Under the pieces are notes generated by a model. It was not told where the DNA came from, did not search any database, and saw only the letters and a program-made list of their open reading frames with translations. A DNA stretch of 64,000 nt, from assembly GCA_027532825.1 (NCBI GenBank), contig JAPZTL010000017.1, positions 73,603 through 137,602 on the forward strand, in the 5' to 3' direction. Below are positions 1 through 8,782 of the stretch, piece by piece. The translations under genes were made by a program, and so were the position numbers. The stretch is from Silanimonas sp021297925. GTDB taxonomy: Bacteria; Pseudomonadota; Gammaproteobacteria; Xanthomonadales; Xanthomonadaceae. Within the stretch, counting starts at the first letter, position 1, and the number at the start of each line of letters is the position of its first letter.

Positions 1-635
1 GCGAGGAAGTCGGCGAGGTTGTCCTGGGACAGGTCGTGCCCTGCGTTCACGCCGAGCCCCGCCGCCTGCGCGGCGTCGGCCGTCCGGCGGCAGGCCCGGA
101 GCGCGTCGGCCGGCCGGCCTGCGGCGTGGGCCTCCGCGTAGGGCCCGGTGTAGATCTCGACCCGGTTGGCGCCGAGGTCCTTGAGCGTGCCCATGGTGGT
201 CTCGCCCGGATCCACGAACAGGGACACGCGGGCGCCGAGGGCACGGAAGGCGGCGATCTGCGCCCCGATCGTCGGCGGCAGGGCCCCGGGATCGAAGCCA
301 TGGTCGGACGTGATCTGCCCATCGCCGTCGGGGACGAAGGTCACCTGGGCTGGCCGGGTGCGTTCGGCCAGGGCGAGCAGGCCGGGGTATCCCGGTCGGG
401 GCGGCGCGAACGGATTGCCCTCGATGTTGAACTCCACGCCCGTCGGAAGTGCCGCGGCGATCTCGACGACGTCCTCGGCCGTGATGTGGCGTCGGTCGGG
501 CCGGGGGTGCACCGTGATGCCACGCACGCCGGCAGCAACGGCACGCCGGACGAAGGCCACCGGGCTGGGCAGCGCGCCGCCGCGGGAATTGCGCAGCACG
601 GCGATCTTGTTGACGTTCACGCTCAGCAGGGTCAT
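1..635 (-). CDS. pdxJ: Pyridoxine 5'-phosphate synthase PdxJ (C-terminus beyond window)
   Basis: PdxJ condenses 3-amino-2-oxopropyl phosphate with 1-deoxyxylulose 5-phosphate to form pyridoxine 5'-phosphate, the last ring-forming step of the DXP-dependent vitamin B6 pathway, in the cytoplasm. Reading the minus strand from ATG at 635 gives MTLLSVNVNKIAVLRNSRGG, then GVRGITVHPRPDRRHI and VEFNIEGNPF, all typical of the family; the last is the variant seen in Xanthomonas-type proteins. About 211 codons are present and the frame is still open at base 1, so the last roughly 30-40 residues lie outside the window. It is divergent from the diguanylate cyclase gene, with 107 bp between the two starts. 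Family assignment is confident; the 3' end is unseen. Confidence 0.93.
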   Translation of the reverse strand, partial: MTLLSVNVNKIAVLRNSRGGALPSPVAFVRRAVAAGVRGITVHPRPDRRHITAEDVVEIAAALPTGVEFNIEGNPFAPPRPGYPGLLALAERTRPAQVTFVPDGDGQITSDHGFDPGALPPTIGAQIAAFRALGARVSLFVDPGETTMGTLKDLGANRVEIYTGPYAEAHAAGRPADALRACRRTADAAQAAGLGVNAGHDLSQDNLADFL

Positions 636-742
636 CGGGTGCTCCCGGGGCAAGCCGAGGAGACTGCCCCGCCGACGGATCCGCGGCAAGCGCGGTGCGA
701 CGCCACATGCGCGCGACCCCGGGCCGTGGCCATAATGCCGCC

Positions 743-3625
743 ATGTCCGCCATCGCCGTCCGCCGCCGGTTCGCGTCGATCGCCGCCGTCGGCGCCATGC
801 TGCTTGGCGTCCTCCTCCCGTGCCTGTCCGGCCCCGCGTCGGCGGTAGGGATCGCCGGCACGCCCATCGTCCAGCGCATCGGTCCTCAGGAGTATCGCGC
901 GGCGCCGACCTTGTGGTCGCTGGCGGCTGCGCCGGGGAAGCTCTACGTGGCATCCGCCGACGGGGTGCTGATCCATGATGGCGCGGGCTGGGAGATCGTG
1001 CCGCTGCCCGTCGGACTCAACGCCACGCTGGTGCGCCGTCTCCCCGACGGCACCGTGATGGTCGGCGGATACGACACCTACGGCCGCCTCGAGCACGACC
1101 CCGTGAACGGCTATCGCTATGTCGACCTGCTGGCCAGCAGCGGGCTGCCGGAAAAGTCGCGGCACCTCGGGCCGGTTTGGGAGATCGTGCAGACGCCCGA
1201 GGGCATCTTCATCCAGTCGATGAATTTCCTGCACCTGCTGCCGGCCAACGGCGGCGACGTGCGCAGCTGGCCGATGGGCCCCGACATGCGGTCCCTGATC
1301 GCGTTCGGTGGCGACCTGTACGCCCGCGTGCAGGGCAAAGGCATCGGCTGGATGCGCAACGGCGAGCTGATGCTGATCCCGGGGGGCGAGACCTTCGCGG
1401 ACAAGCCGGTGTCGTCGATCCTGGCCTGGGGCGGCAGCCGCTACGTGGTGGCCGCGAGCGGCGTGTGGCGGATCGACGATGGTGGCGTCAGCCAGGTCGC
1501 GGCATGGCCGAAGCCGGAGCTCCCCGTCTACGTGACCTTGCCCCTTGACGGCGGGGGCTTTGTCGTCGGCACCGAGGACGGCGAGGTGGTCCATGTCGAT
1601 GCGGGCCTGCGCGTCCGACAGTTCGTGAAGCTCGCCGACCAGGCGATCGCGGACCTCGCGCGCGATCCGGAGGGCGTTCTCTGGGCGGTGACGGAGACCG
1701 AAGTGCTGCGGATCGGCCTGCCGTCGCCGTGGTCGATGCTGGGCGAAACGGAGGGCGTGCAGGGGCTCGTCAACGACACCGCCGAGTTCGATGGGGCGCT
1801 CTGGGTGGCGAGCACGCGGGGCTTGTTCCGACTGCGTGGCGACGACCAGGGACGGGTCCGCAGCGAGCGTGAAGCGTGGGTCCGGTCCGGCGCGTCGGCC
1901 CTCTTCGCGGACGAGCGCGCCCTGCTCGTCGGCGAGCGCGACGGCCTGCACGAGATCCCGGCGGGCGGGGGGCCGGTGCGCACCCTCCACCATGGAACCG
2001 GGGTGGCCCTCCTGATGCCCAGTCGGGCCGACGCGCTGCGGGTCTGGGCGCTCGCCGACGACCAGCTGCTGCTGCTTCGACACGGAAGCGCGGGTTGGGC
2101 GGTCGAGCGGCGTTGGCCGCTCGACGGCGTGGCGCCACTGGAAATCATCGAGACCCAGCCGGGGGAGCTGTGGCTCAATGACGAGCGCGGTCCGCCGCAG
2201 CGCTGGCGCTTCGACATGGAGGCGGGCCGCGTCTCGCGGGACCGCTTCGGGCCGTCCCAAGGGCTGCCCATCGACGGACCCGATCGACCGAAGCTCTACT
2301 ACGTCGATGGCGCCCTCAACGCGTGGTCGAAGGGGGAGACCTATCGCCTCGATGCGGACGGCCAGCGCTTCGAGCGCATCGAGACCCCGGCGTGGACGAG
2401 GCAGCTGCAACAGCCGGGGAAGCTGAGCGTCATCGAGACCACGATGGGCCTGTTCGCGATGACGCCGCGCGACCTGCTGCGTCGCCGCGCCTCCTCGATG
2501 GAGTGGGAGCGTGTGCAGATCGGCGGTTGGTCCAGCACCGGCTTCGGCACGCCGCGGGTCAGCCGCGGCGGGGTGCTGCGCGTGCCGGTCTGGAATGGCG
2601 TGCTCCAGTACGCGCCGGACGGTCCGGTCGCCCCGCTGGCCCCGCTGGCCGTGGAGTTCGACCAGTTGCTGGTGCGCGGCGACGAGGGCGAGTGGCAGGG
2701 CGGGCAGGTCGACCGCGGGGTGATGGAGCTCCAGTCCGGCCAGGCGATCCGCATGCGCTTCGCCCTGCGCACGCTGGAGCCGGGCGCGCTCTACCGCTAC
2801 CGGCTCGCCGGCGTCACGAACGAGTTCTCCGACTGGACGGACCGCGACCTGAACATCCGCGCCTTGGCGCCGGGCGAGTACGTGTTCGAAGTGGAGGCGC
2901 AACTGCCGAGCAGCCGGAGCATCACCCCCGCCCGCCTGCGCCTGTTGGTCGCGCCGCGCTGGCACGAGGAGCCCTTGCTCCGAGTGCTCGCGGGCATCGT
3001 GTTCGTGCTGCTCGCGTTCTGGGCCTCGCGGACCATCGGCCGCCGCCGCGTCGCCCGCGTCGAGGCGATGAACCGGGCCCTCGAGCAGCGGATCGCCGAT
3101 CGCACCGAGGCGCTCGAGCGGGCGAACCTCCGCCTTGCCGAGATGGCCGTCGAGGACCCGCTGACCGGCGTCCAGAACCGCCGCGCGCTGGAGCAAGCGC
3201 TGGCCCGCGAGTGGGCGCGCTGCGCCGAGGCCGGGCAGCCGCTCGCGGTGCTGATGATCGACGTCGACCATTTCAAGCGCTTCAACGACGGGCACGGCCA
3301 CCTCGAAGGCGACCGCATCCTCGTCGAGGTCGCCACGCTGCTGCGCAGCGGCCTGCAGGCTCCGCTGGAACTGCTCGCCCGCTACGGCGGCGAGGAATTC
3401 ACCCTGCTGTTGCCGGGAGCGACCGCCGAGGCCGCGGTGCGCCGCGCCGAGCACCTGCGCGAGGCGGTCGAGCGAAGCCGCATCGGATTGACGATCAGCG
3501 TGGGCGTCGCCGTCCTCGTGCCGGGGCCGGCGTCGTCGCCGATCACGCTGCTGAAGCGCGCGGACGACGCCCTCTACGAGGCCAAGCGGCAGGGCCGCAA
3601 CCGGGTCTGGCATGCCGGGGCGTGA
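743..3625 (+). CDS. Membrane diguanylate cyclase with periplasmic propeller-like sensor and Y_Y_Y domain
   Basis: Predicted to make cyclic di-GMP from two GTP in response to a periplasmic signal. The ATG at 743 was chosen because it begins a clean signal peptide (MSAIAVRRRF, then a hydrophobic stretch to GPASA); an upstream in-frame ATG at 695 would add a charged leader. The 960-residue product has a long periplasmic region of propeller-like repeats (about 30-640), a Y_Y_Y-type beta domain near 650-735 (YRYRLAGVTNEFSDW), one membrane helix near 745-768, a short coiled coil, and a C-terminal GGDEF domain with DPLTGVQNRRALE and RYGGEEF (GGEEF at about 882-886). The usual RxxD inhibitory site before GGEEF reads APLE, so product inhibition may be missing. 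The layout resembles hybrid two-component-like sensors with a cyclase in place of the kinase. The ligand is unknown. Its stop overlaps the next small gene by 14 bp. Confidence 0.88.
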   Translation: MSAIAVRRRFASIAAVGAMLLGVLLPCLSGPASAVGIAGTPIVQRIGPQEYRAAPTLWSLAAAPGKLYVASADGVLIHDGAGWEIVPLPVGLNATLVRRLPDGTVMVGGYDTYGRLEHDPVNGYRYVDLLASSGLPEKSRHLGPVWEIVQTPEGIFIQSMNFLHLLPANGGDVRSWPMGPDMRSLIAFGGDLYARVQGKGIGWMRNGELMLIPGGETFADKPVSSILAWGGSRYVVAASGVWRIDDGGVSQVAAWPKPELPVYVTLPLDGGGFVVGTEDGEVVHVDAGLRVRQFVKLADQAIADLARDPEGVLWAVTETEVLRIGLPSPWSMLGETEGVQGLVNDTAEFDGALWVASTRGLFRLRGDDQGRVRSEREAWVRSGASALFADERALLVGERDGLHEIPAGGGPVRTLHHGTGVALLMPSRADALRVWALADDQLLLLRHGSAGWAVERRWPLDGVAPLEIIETQPGELWLNDERGPPQRWRFDMEAGRVSRDRFGPSQGLPIDGPDRPKLYYVDGALNAWSKGETYRLDADGQRFERIETPAWTRQLQQPGKLSVIETTMGLFAMTPRDLLRRRASSMEWERVQIGGWSSTGFGTPRVSRGGVLRVPVWNGVLQYAPDGPVAPLAPLAVEFDQLLVRGDEGEWQGGQVDRGVMELQSGQAIRMRFALRTLEPGALYRYRLAGVTNEFSDWTDRDLNIRALAPGEYVFEVEAQLPSSRSITPARLRLLVAPRWHEEPLLRVLAGIVFVLLAFWASRTIGRRRVARVEAMNRALEQRIADRTEALERANLRLAEMAVEDPLTGVQNRRALEQALAREWARCAEAGQPLAVLMIDVDHFKRFNDGHGHLEGDRILVEVATLLRSGLQAPLELLARYGGEEFTLLLPGATAEAAVRRAEHLREAVERSRIGLTISVGVAVLVPGPASSPITLLKRADDALYEAKRQGRNRVWHAGA

Positions 3626-3764
3626 GTCGAAGCGGCTCGCGCGACCGACCAAGGTCTGCCCGGCCTGCGCCCGCCCGTTCGAGTGGCGGAAGAAGTGGGA
3701 ACGCGACTGGGACCGGGTCGTCTACTGCTCCGATGCCTGCCGCCGCGGCACGCCGCGGCGCTGA
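3612..3764 (+). CDS. DUF2256 family small protein
   Basis: A 50-residue protein starting MPGRESKRLARPTKVCPACA and ending CSDACRRGTPRR. The spacing of two CxxC/CxxxC pairs (VCPAC and YCSDAC) around the conserved PFEWRKKWERDWD segment is the DUF2256 signature, probably a small zinc-binding fold. The function of the family is not established. The ATG lies inside the last codons of the cyclase gene (14-bp overlap, different frame), which suggests translational coupling, and the stop is 5 bp from the stop of the convergent membrane protein gene. Seen directly: frame, cysteines and family pattern. Inferred: metal binding. Confidence 0.8.
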   Translation: MPGRESKRLARPTKVCPACARPFEWRKKWERDWDRVVYCSDACRRGTPRR

Positions 3765-3769
3765 ACCCC

Positions 3770-4015
3770 TCAGGCGACGCCGTCGCGGCGGCGGGCCTCG
3801 GCCTGCTCGCGCAGACGGCGCAGCTCCGCGGCGTCGATCATCTGCGTCTCGTCGCGGGCCTGCGCCGCCATCCTCGATCGAAGCAGCGCGACGGCCGAGC
3901 CGCCGAGCAGGCCGAGGGCGAGCAACAGCAGGAGCAGCACGACGGGCGTGCCGACCTGCAGGGTGACGGCGAGGACGAAGCACAGGGCGGCGGCGGCGGC
4001 CAGCAACCAGGCCAT
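3770..4015 (-). CDS. Small membrane protein, unknown function
   Basis: An 81-residue product that starts MAWLLAAAAALCFVLAVTLQ. Two hydrophobic helices (about 2-20 and 24-46) are followed by a basic, helical, probably cytoplasmic tail (QMIDAAELRRLREQAEARR). It lies 56 bp downstream of the cardiolipin synthase gene on the same strand and is probably cotranscribed with it. I do not recognise a named family. It could be a membrane-associated accessory of phospholipid metabolism, but only proximity supports that. Confidence 0.6.
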   Translation of the reverse strand: MAWLLAAAAALCFVLAVTLQVGTPVVLLLLLLALGLLGGSAVALLRSRMAAQARDETQMIDAAELRRLREQAEARRRDGVA

Positions 4016-4071
4016 GCGACGGACTTCCAGAGGTGGACGGAGCCGCAGTCTAGCAGCGACCGTCCCGGGCC

Positions 4072-5517
4072 TCAGAGCAGGGGTGCGAGCAGGCGCGCCG
4101 CGCTGTCGAGGTAGGCCTGCACCCCGCGCGGTCGCCAGCGCGGATCGACCCGGACGGAGAGCGCGAGGTCCGCGGCGATCCGCCCGGCCAGCGCGGCGGC
4201 CACGTCGGTGTCGCGGGCCAGCACGCTGAGCTCGAAGTTCAGGAAGAAGCTGCGGGGGTCGACGTTGGCGCTGCCGATCAGCGCCGTGTCGTCGTCGATC
4301 AGCAGGGCCTTGCCGTGCAGCATCCGGGGCTGGAATTCGTCGATGCGCACGCCGGCCGCCAGCAGCTCTGGGTAGAAACTCCGGGCCGCGGCCCGGACCA
4401 GCCGATTGTCGTTGCGGCGTGGCAGCAGCACGCGGACGTCGAGCCCGCGCAGCGCCGCGGAGGTCAAGGCCAGGAGCACCGGCGCATCCGGGACGAAGTA
4501 CGGGGTCATCATCCAGACGCGCTGGCGGGCGCCGTGGATGGCTTCCACGAACAGGCGGTGGATCGGCGCCTGCGCGTGGTCGGGGCCCGACGGGACGAGC
4601 TGGCAACGGATGTCGCCGCCGGCCTGCGCCGGCCAATGCCGCGGGTCGGTCAATGCCCGCCCGGTCGCGTAATGCCAGTCCTCGGCGAACACCAGCTGCA
4701 GCGCCCGGACGACGTCGCCCTCGAGGCGCAGGTGCAGGTCGTGGAAGGCCGCCGCCGAGGCGCGCTCGCTCTGCGTGTCGCTGATGTTCACGCCGCCGGT
4801 GAAGCCGATGCGGCCATCGATGACGGCGATCTTGCGGTGCGTGCGCAGGTTCAACGTGGGGCGCCACAGCAGGGGGCTGAGCGCGATCGGGTGGAACCAG
4901 CCGACTTCGGCCCCGGTCTCGCGCAGCGTGGCGAGGAAGCGTGGCGAGCACCGGCGCGAGCCGAGGCCGTCCAGCAGCAGGCGGACCTCGACGCCGGCCC
5001 GGGCACGCTCCGCGAGCAGGTCGCGCAGTCGCGTGCCGACGCCGTCCGGTTCGAAGATGTAGTACTCGAGGTGGATGGTTTCGCGGGCTGCGGCGATGGC
5101 CCCGAACAGGGCGCCGTAGGTGGACTCGCCCCCGGTCAGCAGGTCGAGGCGGGTCGCGCGCGTCGGCCCGAAGCCCGTGGTGGCTTCGACCAGCCGTTCG
5201 GCGCCCCACTCCGCCGGTTCGCCACAGGCCGGCAGGGCGGCCTGCGAGAGCGCGAGCCGGGCGCGGCCGCGCTTGAGCTGGCGCCGCTGGATCCGTTGCG
5301 GGCCCAGCCACCAGTACACCGCCCACCCGATCACGGGCAGCCACGCGAGGGCCAAGAGCCAGGCCAGGGTGGCGACGGGTTCGCGGCGCTGCCGGACGAT
5401 CCACGCAGCGAGTACCCCGACGTACGCCAGCCAGACGAGGGCCAGCCACGGCGAGGCGACGGCGGCAGCGAGCCCGGCCGTCAGGGCGAGCAGCAGGTCG
5501 CCGGCGTCGATCGACAT
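4072..5517 (-). CDS. cls: Cardiolipin synthase-like phospholipase D family protein
   Basis: A 481-residue protein of the PLD superfamily, most like bacterial cardiolipin synthase, which joins two phosphatidylglycerol molecules at the inner membrane. Two N-terminal membrane segments (about 5-35 and 45-68, the second with WLPVIGWAVYWWLG) are followed by two catalytic HxKxxxxD motifs: HRKIAVIDGRIGFTGG and, near the C-terminus, HGKALLIDDDTALIGSANVD, with the usual DPRSFFLNFE after it. IHLEYYIFEPDGVG before the first motif is also typical. Length matches the family (about 480). ATG 5517 starts MSIDAGDLLLAL directly before the first helix. It is divergent from fliE. Substrate specificity is inferred from overall similarity. 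Confidence 0.9.
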   Translation of the reverse strand: MSIDAGDLLLALTAGLAAAVASPWLALVWLAYVGVLAAWIVRQRREPVATLAWLLALAWLPVIGWAVYWWLGPQRIQRRQLKRGRARLALSQAALPACGEPAEWGAERLVEATTGFGPTRATRLDLLTGGESTYGALFGAIAAARETIHLEYYIFEPDGVGTRLRDLLAERARAGVEVRLLLDGLGSRRCSPRFLATLRETGAEVGWFHPIALSPLLWRPTLNLRTHRKIAVIDGRIGFTGGVNISDTQSERASAAAFHDLHLRLEGDVVRALQLVFAEDWHYATGRALTDPRHWPAQAGGDIRCQLVPSGPDHAQAPIHRLFVEAIHGARQRVWMMTPYFVPDAPVLLALTSAALRGLDVRVLLPRRNDNRLVRAAARSFYPELLAAGVRIDEFQPRMLHGKALLIDDDTALIGSANVDPRSFFLNFELSVLARDTDVAAALAGRIAADLALSVRVDPRWRPRGVQAYLDSAARLLAPLL

Positions 5518-5587
5518 GCACGGATGCTGGCAGGGGCCGGGGCCGCGCGCCACCCGCGACGGCGACGGCGGTCCGGCGCCGACCCTT

Positions 5588-5603
5588 TGGCACGCGGCTT
5601 GCA
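5588..5603 (+). promoter_or_regulatory. Sigma-54 promoter core upstream of fliE
   Basis: TGGCACGCGGCTTGCA matches the -24/-12 consensus TGGCACG-N4-TTGC, with GG (5589-5590) and GC (5601-5602) 12 bp apart. It sits 35 bp before the fliE ATG. In related bacteria such promoters are activated by a FleQ-type enhancer-binding protein; no such gene is in this window. Confidence 0.85.
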
Positions 5604-5637
5604 TCCCTTCCCGCACCCGTCCGTCGACCGACCCGCC

Positions 5638-6024
5638 ATGTCCGACGCCATCGCCTCCGTGCTCTCTCAGATCCGCAGCTACCAGGCCCAGGTCGGTCAG
5701 GGCATGCCGCTGCCCGGCGGAGCGGGGGGCCTCGGCGGGGTTCGCGGCCCACGGGGGCCCGGCGGAGCAGGCAGCGTCGGCGGTGCGGCCGATGTCGGGG
5801 GTCCGAGCTTCGGCCAGACCCTCGGCGACGCGCTGCAGAAGGTGAACCGCCTGCAGTCCGAGACCCGCGAACTCCAGGCCGCCTTCGAGCGCGGTGACCC
5901 CAAGGCCGACCTCGCGCGCGTGATGGTGGCCGCCCAGGCCAGCAGCGTGGCCTTCCGTGCCACCGTCGAGGTGCGCAACCGCCTGGTGCAGGCTTACCAA
6001 GACGTGATGAACATGCCGCTCTGA
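5638..6024 (+). CDS. fliE: Flagellar MS-ring/rod adapter FliE
   Basis: FliE is a small basal-body protein that links the MS ring to the proximal rod and is exported by the flagellar type III system. The 128-residue product starts MSDAIASVLSQIRSYQAQVG. It has a glycine-rich linker (about 25-58) and the conserved C-terminal region (FGQTLGDALQKVNRLQ, then MVAAQASSVAFRATVEVRNR and YQDVMNMPL). The glycine-rich insert makes it slightly longer than the usual 100-110 residues. It is the first gene of the fliE-K run and has its own sigma-54 promoter. Confidence 0.95.
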   Translation: MSDAIASVLSQIRSYQAQVGQGMPLPGGAGGLGGVRGPRGPGGAGSVGGAADVGGPSFGQTLGDALQKVNRLQSETRELQAAFERGDPKADLARVMVAAQASSVAFRATVEVRNRLVQAYQDVMNMPL

Positions 6025-6042
6025 TGGCGGGGACCCTGACCC

Positions 6043-7782
6043 ATGAATGCGATCGTCGCCGCCCCGCCCGCCCCCGCCCCAGGACTGCTGCAGCAGATCC
6101 AGCGCGCGGGCCTCGTCCGCCAGCTCTGGACCATGGGCCTTCTCACGCTGGCGATCGCGGGCGGCCTTTGGGCCTTCTTCTGGCTGCAGAAGCCGGCGAT
6201 GGTGACGGTGCAGAGCGGCATCGACGCGGCCACCGCGTCGGAGTTCGCCGACGCCCTGCGCAGCGCGCAGATCCCCGTCGAGATCAACCCCGCCACCGGC
6301 GACGTGCAGGTGCCTGGCGAGCGCCTGCAGGACGCACGCATGGCGTTGGCCACGGCCGGGCTCGGCGCCAGCGACGGCCCGGGCATGGCGCTGATCGAGC
6401 GCGATCCGGGCTTCGGCGTCAGCCAGTTCGTCGAAACCGCCCGCTACCAGCGCGCGCTCGAGACCGAGCTCGCCAAGACCATCCGCCAGCTGCGGCCGAT
6501 CCGGGAGGCGCGCGTCCACCTCGCCCTGCCGAAGCCCACCGCGTTCACCCGCCAGCAGCAGCCGGCAGGTGCCTCCGTCGTCGTGGGCCTGCTGCCCGGC
6601 CGTTTCCTGAAGCCGGACGAAGTGCAGGCGATCCAGCACCTCGTGGCGAACGGCATCCCCAACCTGACGCCCGAGCGTGTCACCGTGGTCGATGAATCCG
6701 GCCGTCTGCTCACGCGCGATGAACCGGGCAGCCCGGAAGCGGTCAGCGCCGAGCAGTTCGCGCTGACCCGCGACAAAGAATCGGCGCTGGCCGGCAAGAT
6801 CGCCAGCCTGATCGAGCCGCTGGTCGGCGTTGGCCGGGTCCGCAGCGAGGTGGCGATCGATATGGACTTCGCGCAGATCGAGGAGGCGCGCGAGATCTAT
6901 GCGCCCGAATCCGGCCAGATCCGCAGCGAACAGATCAGCGAGGAGCGACGCACCGAGCAGGCTGACCGTGGCGTGCCGGGGGCCGAGAGCAACGCCCCGC
7001 CCGGCCCGGGCGCGCCCAATGCGGCGGCAGGCGGCGCGGTCCCGACGGATCCAAATGCCGCGCCCGCCGCGCCGGTGCCGGGCGAGAGCGCCACCTCACG
7101 CACCCGCAACTTCGAGCTTGACCGCACCCTGACCCACACCCGCCAGCCGACCGGCCGCGTGCGCCGGATCACGGTCGCCGTCGTGGTCGACAACGTGCCC
7201 AACACGCCGGCCGAGGACGCAGCGCCGGCCGCGGGTGGCGCCGACGCCGCTCCGGCCTCGCCGTTCCGCGCCCTGACCGCCGAGGAACTGCAGCGCATCG
7301 AGGCGCTGGTCAAGCAAGCCGTCGGCTTCAGCGAGGAGCGTGGCGACGTGGTCACGGTCGTCAATGCGCCCTTCGTGGCGCCGGAGCCGCTCGAAGAAGT
7401 CGCCACGCCGATCTGGGAGAACCCCTTGGTCTGGCAGGTGGGGCGGATCGCGATCGGCGCCCTGCTGGTGCTGCTGGTGGTGTTCCTGGTCCTTCGTCCG
7501 GCCCTTCGCCAGCTGCTCGCCGTCCCGGCGCCGGCCGAGGGCGCCGGTGCCGCGGGCCAGGCGTATGCTGCGGATGGCACGCCGCTGCCGCCGGGAAGCG
7601 CAGGACTGCCGGCCCTGCCGGGACAGGCGACGGGCACCGCGCTGGCCTTGCCGGGCCAGTCCAGCGGCCTGCCCGCGCCGACCAGCGTCGAGGGCAAGAT
7701 CGAGTACGCGCGCGCCGCGGTGAAGGACGATCCCCGCCGCGTGGCCCAGGTCGTGAAGGAATGGATCGCGAACGATGGCTGA
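6043..7782 (+). CDS. fliF: Flagellar MS-ring protein FliF
   Basis: FliF forms the MS ring in the inner membrane on which the C-ring, export gate and rod assemble. The 579-residue protein has an N-terminal membrane helix (LWTMGLLTLAIAGGLWAFF, about 27-45), ring-building motifs in the periplasmic part (GDVQVPGERLQDARMALA, REARVHLALPKP), an Ala/Pro-rich disordered insert (about 305-350), and a second membrane helix near 470-490. The C-terminal FliG-binding tail ends VKEWIANDG. Length is typical. It lies 18 bp after fliE and overlaps fliG by 8 bp. Confidence 0.97.
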   Translation: MNAIVAAPPAPAPGLLQQIQRAGLVRQLWTMGLLTLAIAGGLWAFFWLQKPAMVTVQSGIDAATASEFADALRSAQIPVEINPATGDVQVPGERLQDARMALATAGLGASDGPGMALIERDPGFGVSQFVETARYQRALETELAKTIRQLRPIREARVHLALPKPTAFTRQQQPAGASVVVGLLPGRFLKPDEVQAIQHLVANGIPNLTPERVTVVDESGRLLTRDEPGSPEAVSAEQFALTRDKESALAGKIASLIEPLVGVGRVRSEVAIDMDFAQIEEAREIYAPESGQIRSEQISEERRTEQADRGVPGAESNAPPGPGAPNAAAGGAVPTDPNAAPAAPVPGESATSRTRNFELDRTLTHTRQPTGRVRRITVAVVVDNVPNTPAEDAAPAAGGADAAPASPFRALTAEELQRIEALVKQAVGFSEERGDVVTVVNAPFVAPEPLEEVATPIWENPLVWQVGRIAIGALLVLLVVFLVLRPALRQLLAVPAPAEGAGAAGQAYAADGTPLPPGSAGLPALPGQATGTALALPGQSSGLPAPTSVEGKIEYARAAVKDDPRRVAQVVKEWIANDG

Positions 7783-8782
7783 CAAGAATGGCGAGTTCAG
7801 CGGCGTCGAGAAGGCCGCGATCCTGATGCTCTCGCTCGGCGAAGGCGAGGCCGCCGAGGTGCTCAAGCACATGACGGCGAAGGAAGTGCAGAAGGTCGGC
7901 CAGGCCATGGCCGCGGTCGGTGGCGTCTCGCGCGAGCAGATCGAGAAGGTGATGGGCGATTTCGCCATCGCGCTCGACAAGCAGACCTCGGTCGGCATCG
8001 GTGCCGACGATTACGTCCGCAAGGTCCTCGTCCAGGCCCTGGGCGAGGACAAGGCCGGCAGCGTGATCGACCGCATCCTGCTCGGCCGCAACAGCTCGGG
8101 CATGGAGATGCTGAAGTGGATGGACCCGCGCGCGATCGCGGACCTGATCCGCAACGAGCACCCACAGATCATGGCGATCGTGCTCTCACACCTCGAGCCT
8201 GACCAGGCCGCCGACACGCTGCGGAACTTCCCGGAGCGCGTGCGCGCGGACGTGCTGCTGCGCGTGGCGACGCTCGACAACGTGCCGCCCGTCGCGCTCA
8301 ACGAACTCAACGAGGTGATGGAGAAGCAGTTCGCCGGCGCCCAAGGCAGCAAGGCCACCACCATCGGTGGCGTCAAGGTGGCGGCCAACATCCTCAACTT
8401 CGTCGACAGCGGCCAGGACCAGGTCATCCTCGGCGCGATCGGCAAGATCGACCAGGCGCTCTCCGACCAGATCCAGGACCTCATGTTCGTCTTCGACGAC
8501 CTGGCGACCCTGGACGACAAGTCGATGCAGGCCGTGCTGCGCGAAGTGCCGGGCGATCGGCTGCCGCTGGCCCTGCGCGGCGGTTCGGACGACGTCAAGG
8601 AGAAGGTGTTGCGCAACATGTCGCAACGCGCCGCCGCGATCCTCAAGGAGGACATGGACGACCGCGGCCCGGTCAAGCTCAGCGAAGTCGAGGCCGCGCA
8701 GAAGGAAGTGCTCCAGATCGTCCGCCGTCTCGCCGACGAGGGCACCATCAGCCTGAGCGGCGCGAAGGATGAGTTCGTATGA
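7775..8782 (+). CDS. fliG: Flagellar motor switch protein FliG
   Basis: FliG is the C-ring component that contacts the stators and generates torque. The 335-residue product has all three family regions: the N-terminal FliF-binding part (EKAAILMLSLGEGEAAEVLK), the middle domain with the EHPQIMAIVLSHLEPDQAA motif, and the C-terminal charged torque helix region (VFDDLATLDDKSMQAVLREV). Length matches the family (about 330). The start overlaps the fliF stop by 8 bp and the stop overlaps the fliH start, indicating coupled translation. Confidence 0.97.
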   Translation: MADKNGEFSGVEKAAILMLSLGEGEAAEVLKHMTAKEVQKVGQAMAAVGGVSREQIEKVMGDFAIALDKQTSVGIGADDYVRKVLVQALGEDKAGSVIDRILLGRNSSGMEMLKWMDPRAIADLIRNEHPQIMAIVLSHLEPDQAADTLRNFPERVRADVLLRVATLDNVPPVALNELNEVMEKQFAGAQGSKATTIGGVKVAANILNFVDSGQDQVILGAIGKIDQALSDQIQDLMFVFDDLATLDDKSMQAVLREVPGDRLPLALRGGSDDVKEKVLRNMSQRAAAILKEDMDDRGPVKLSEVEAAQKEVLQIVRRLADEGTISLSGAKDEFV

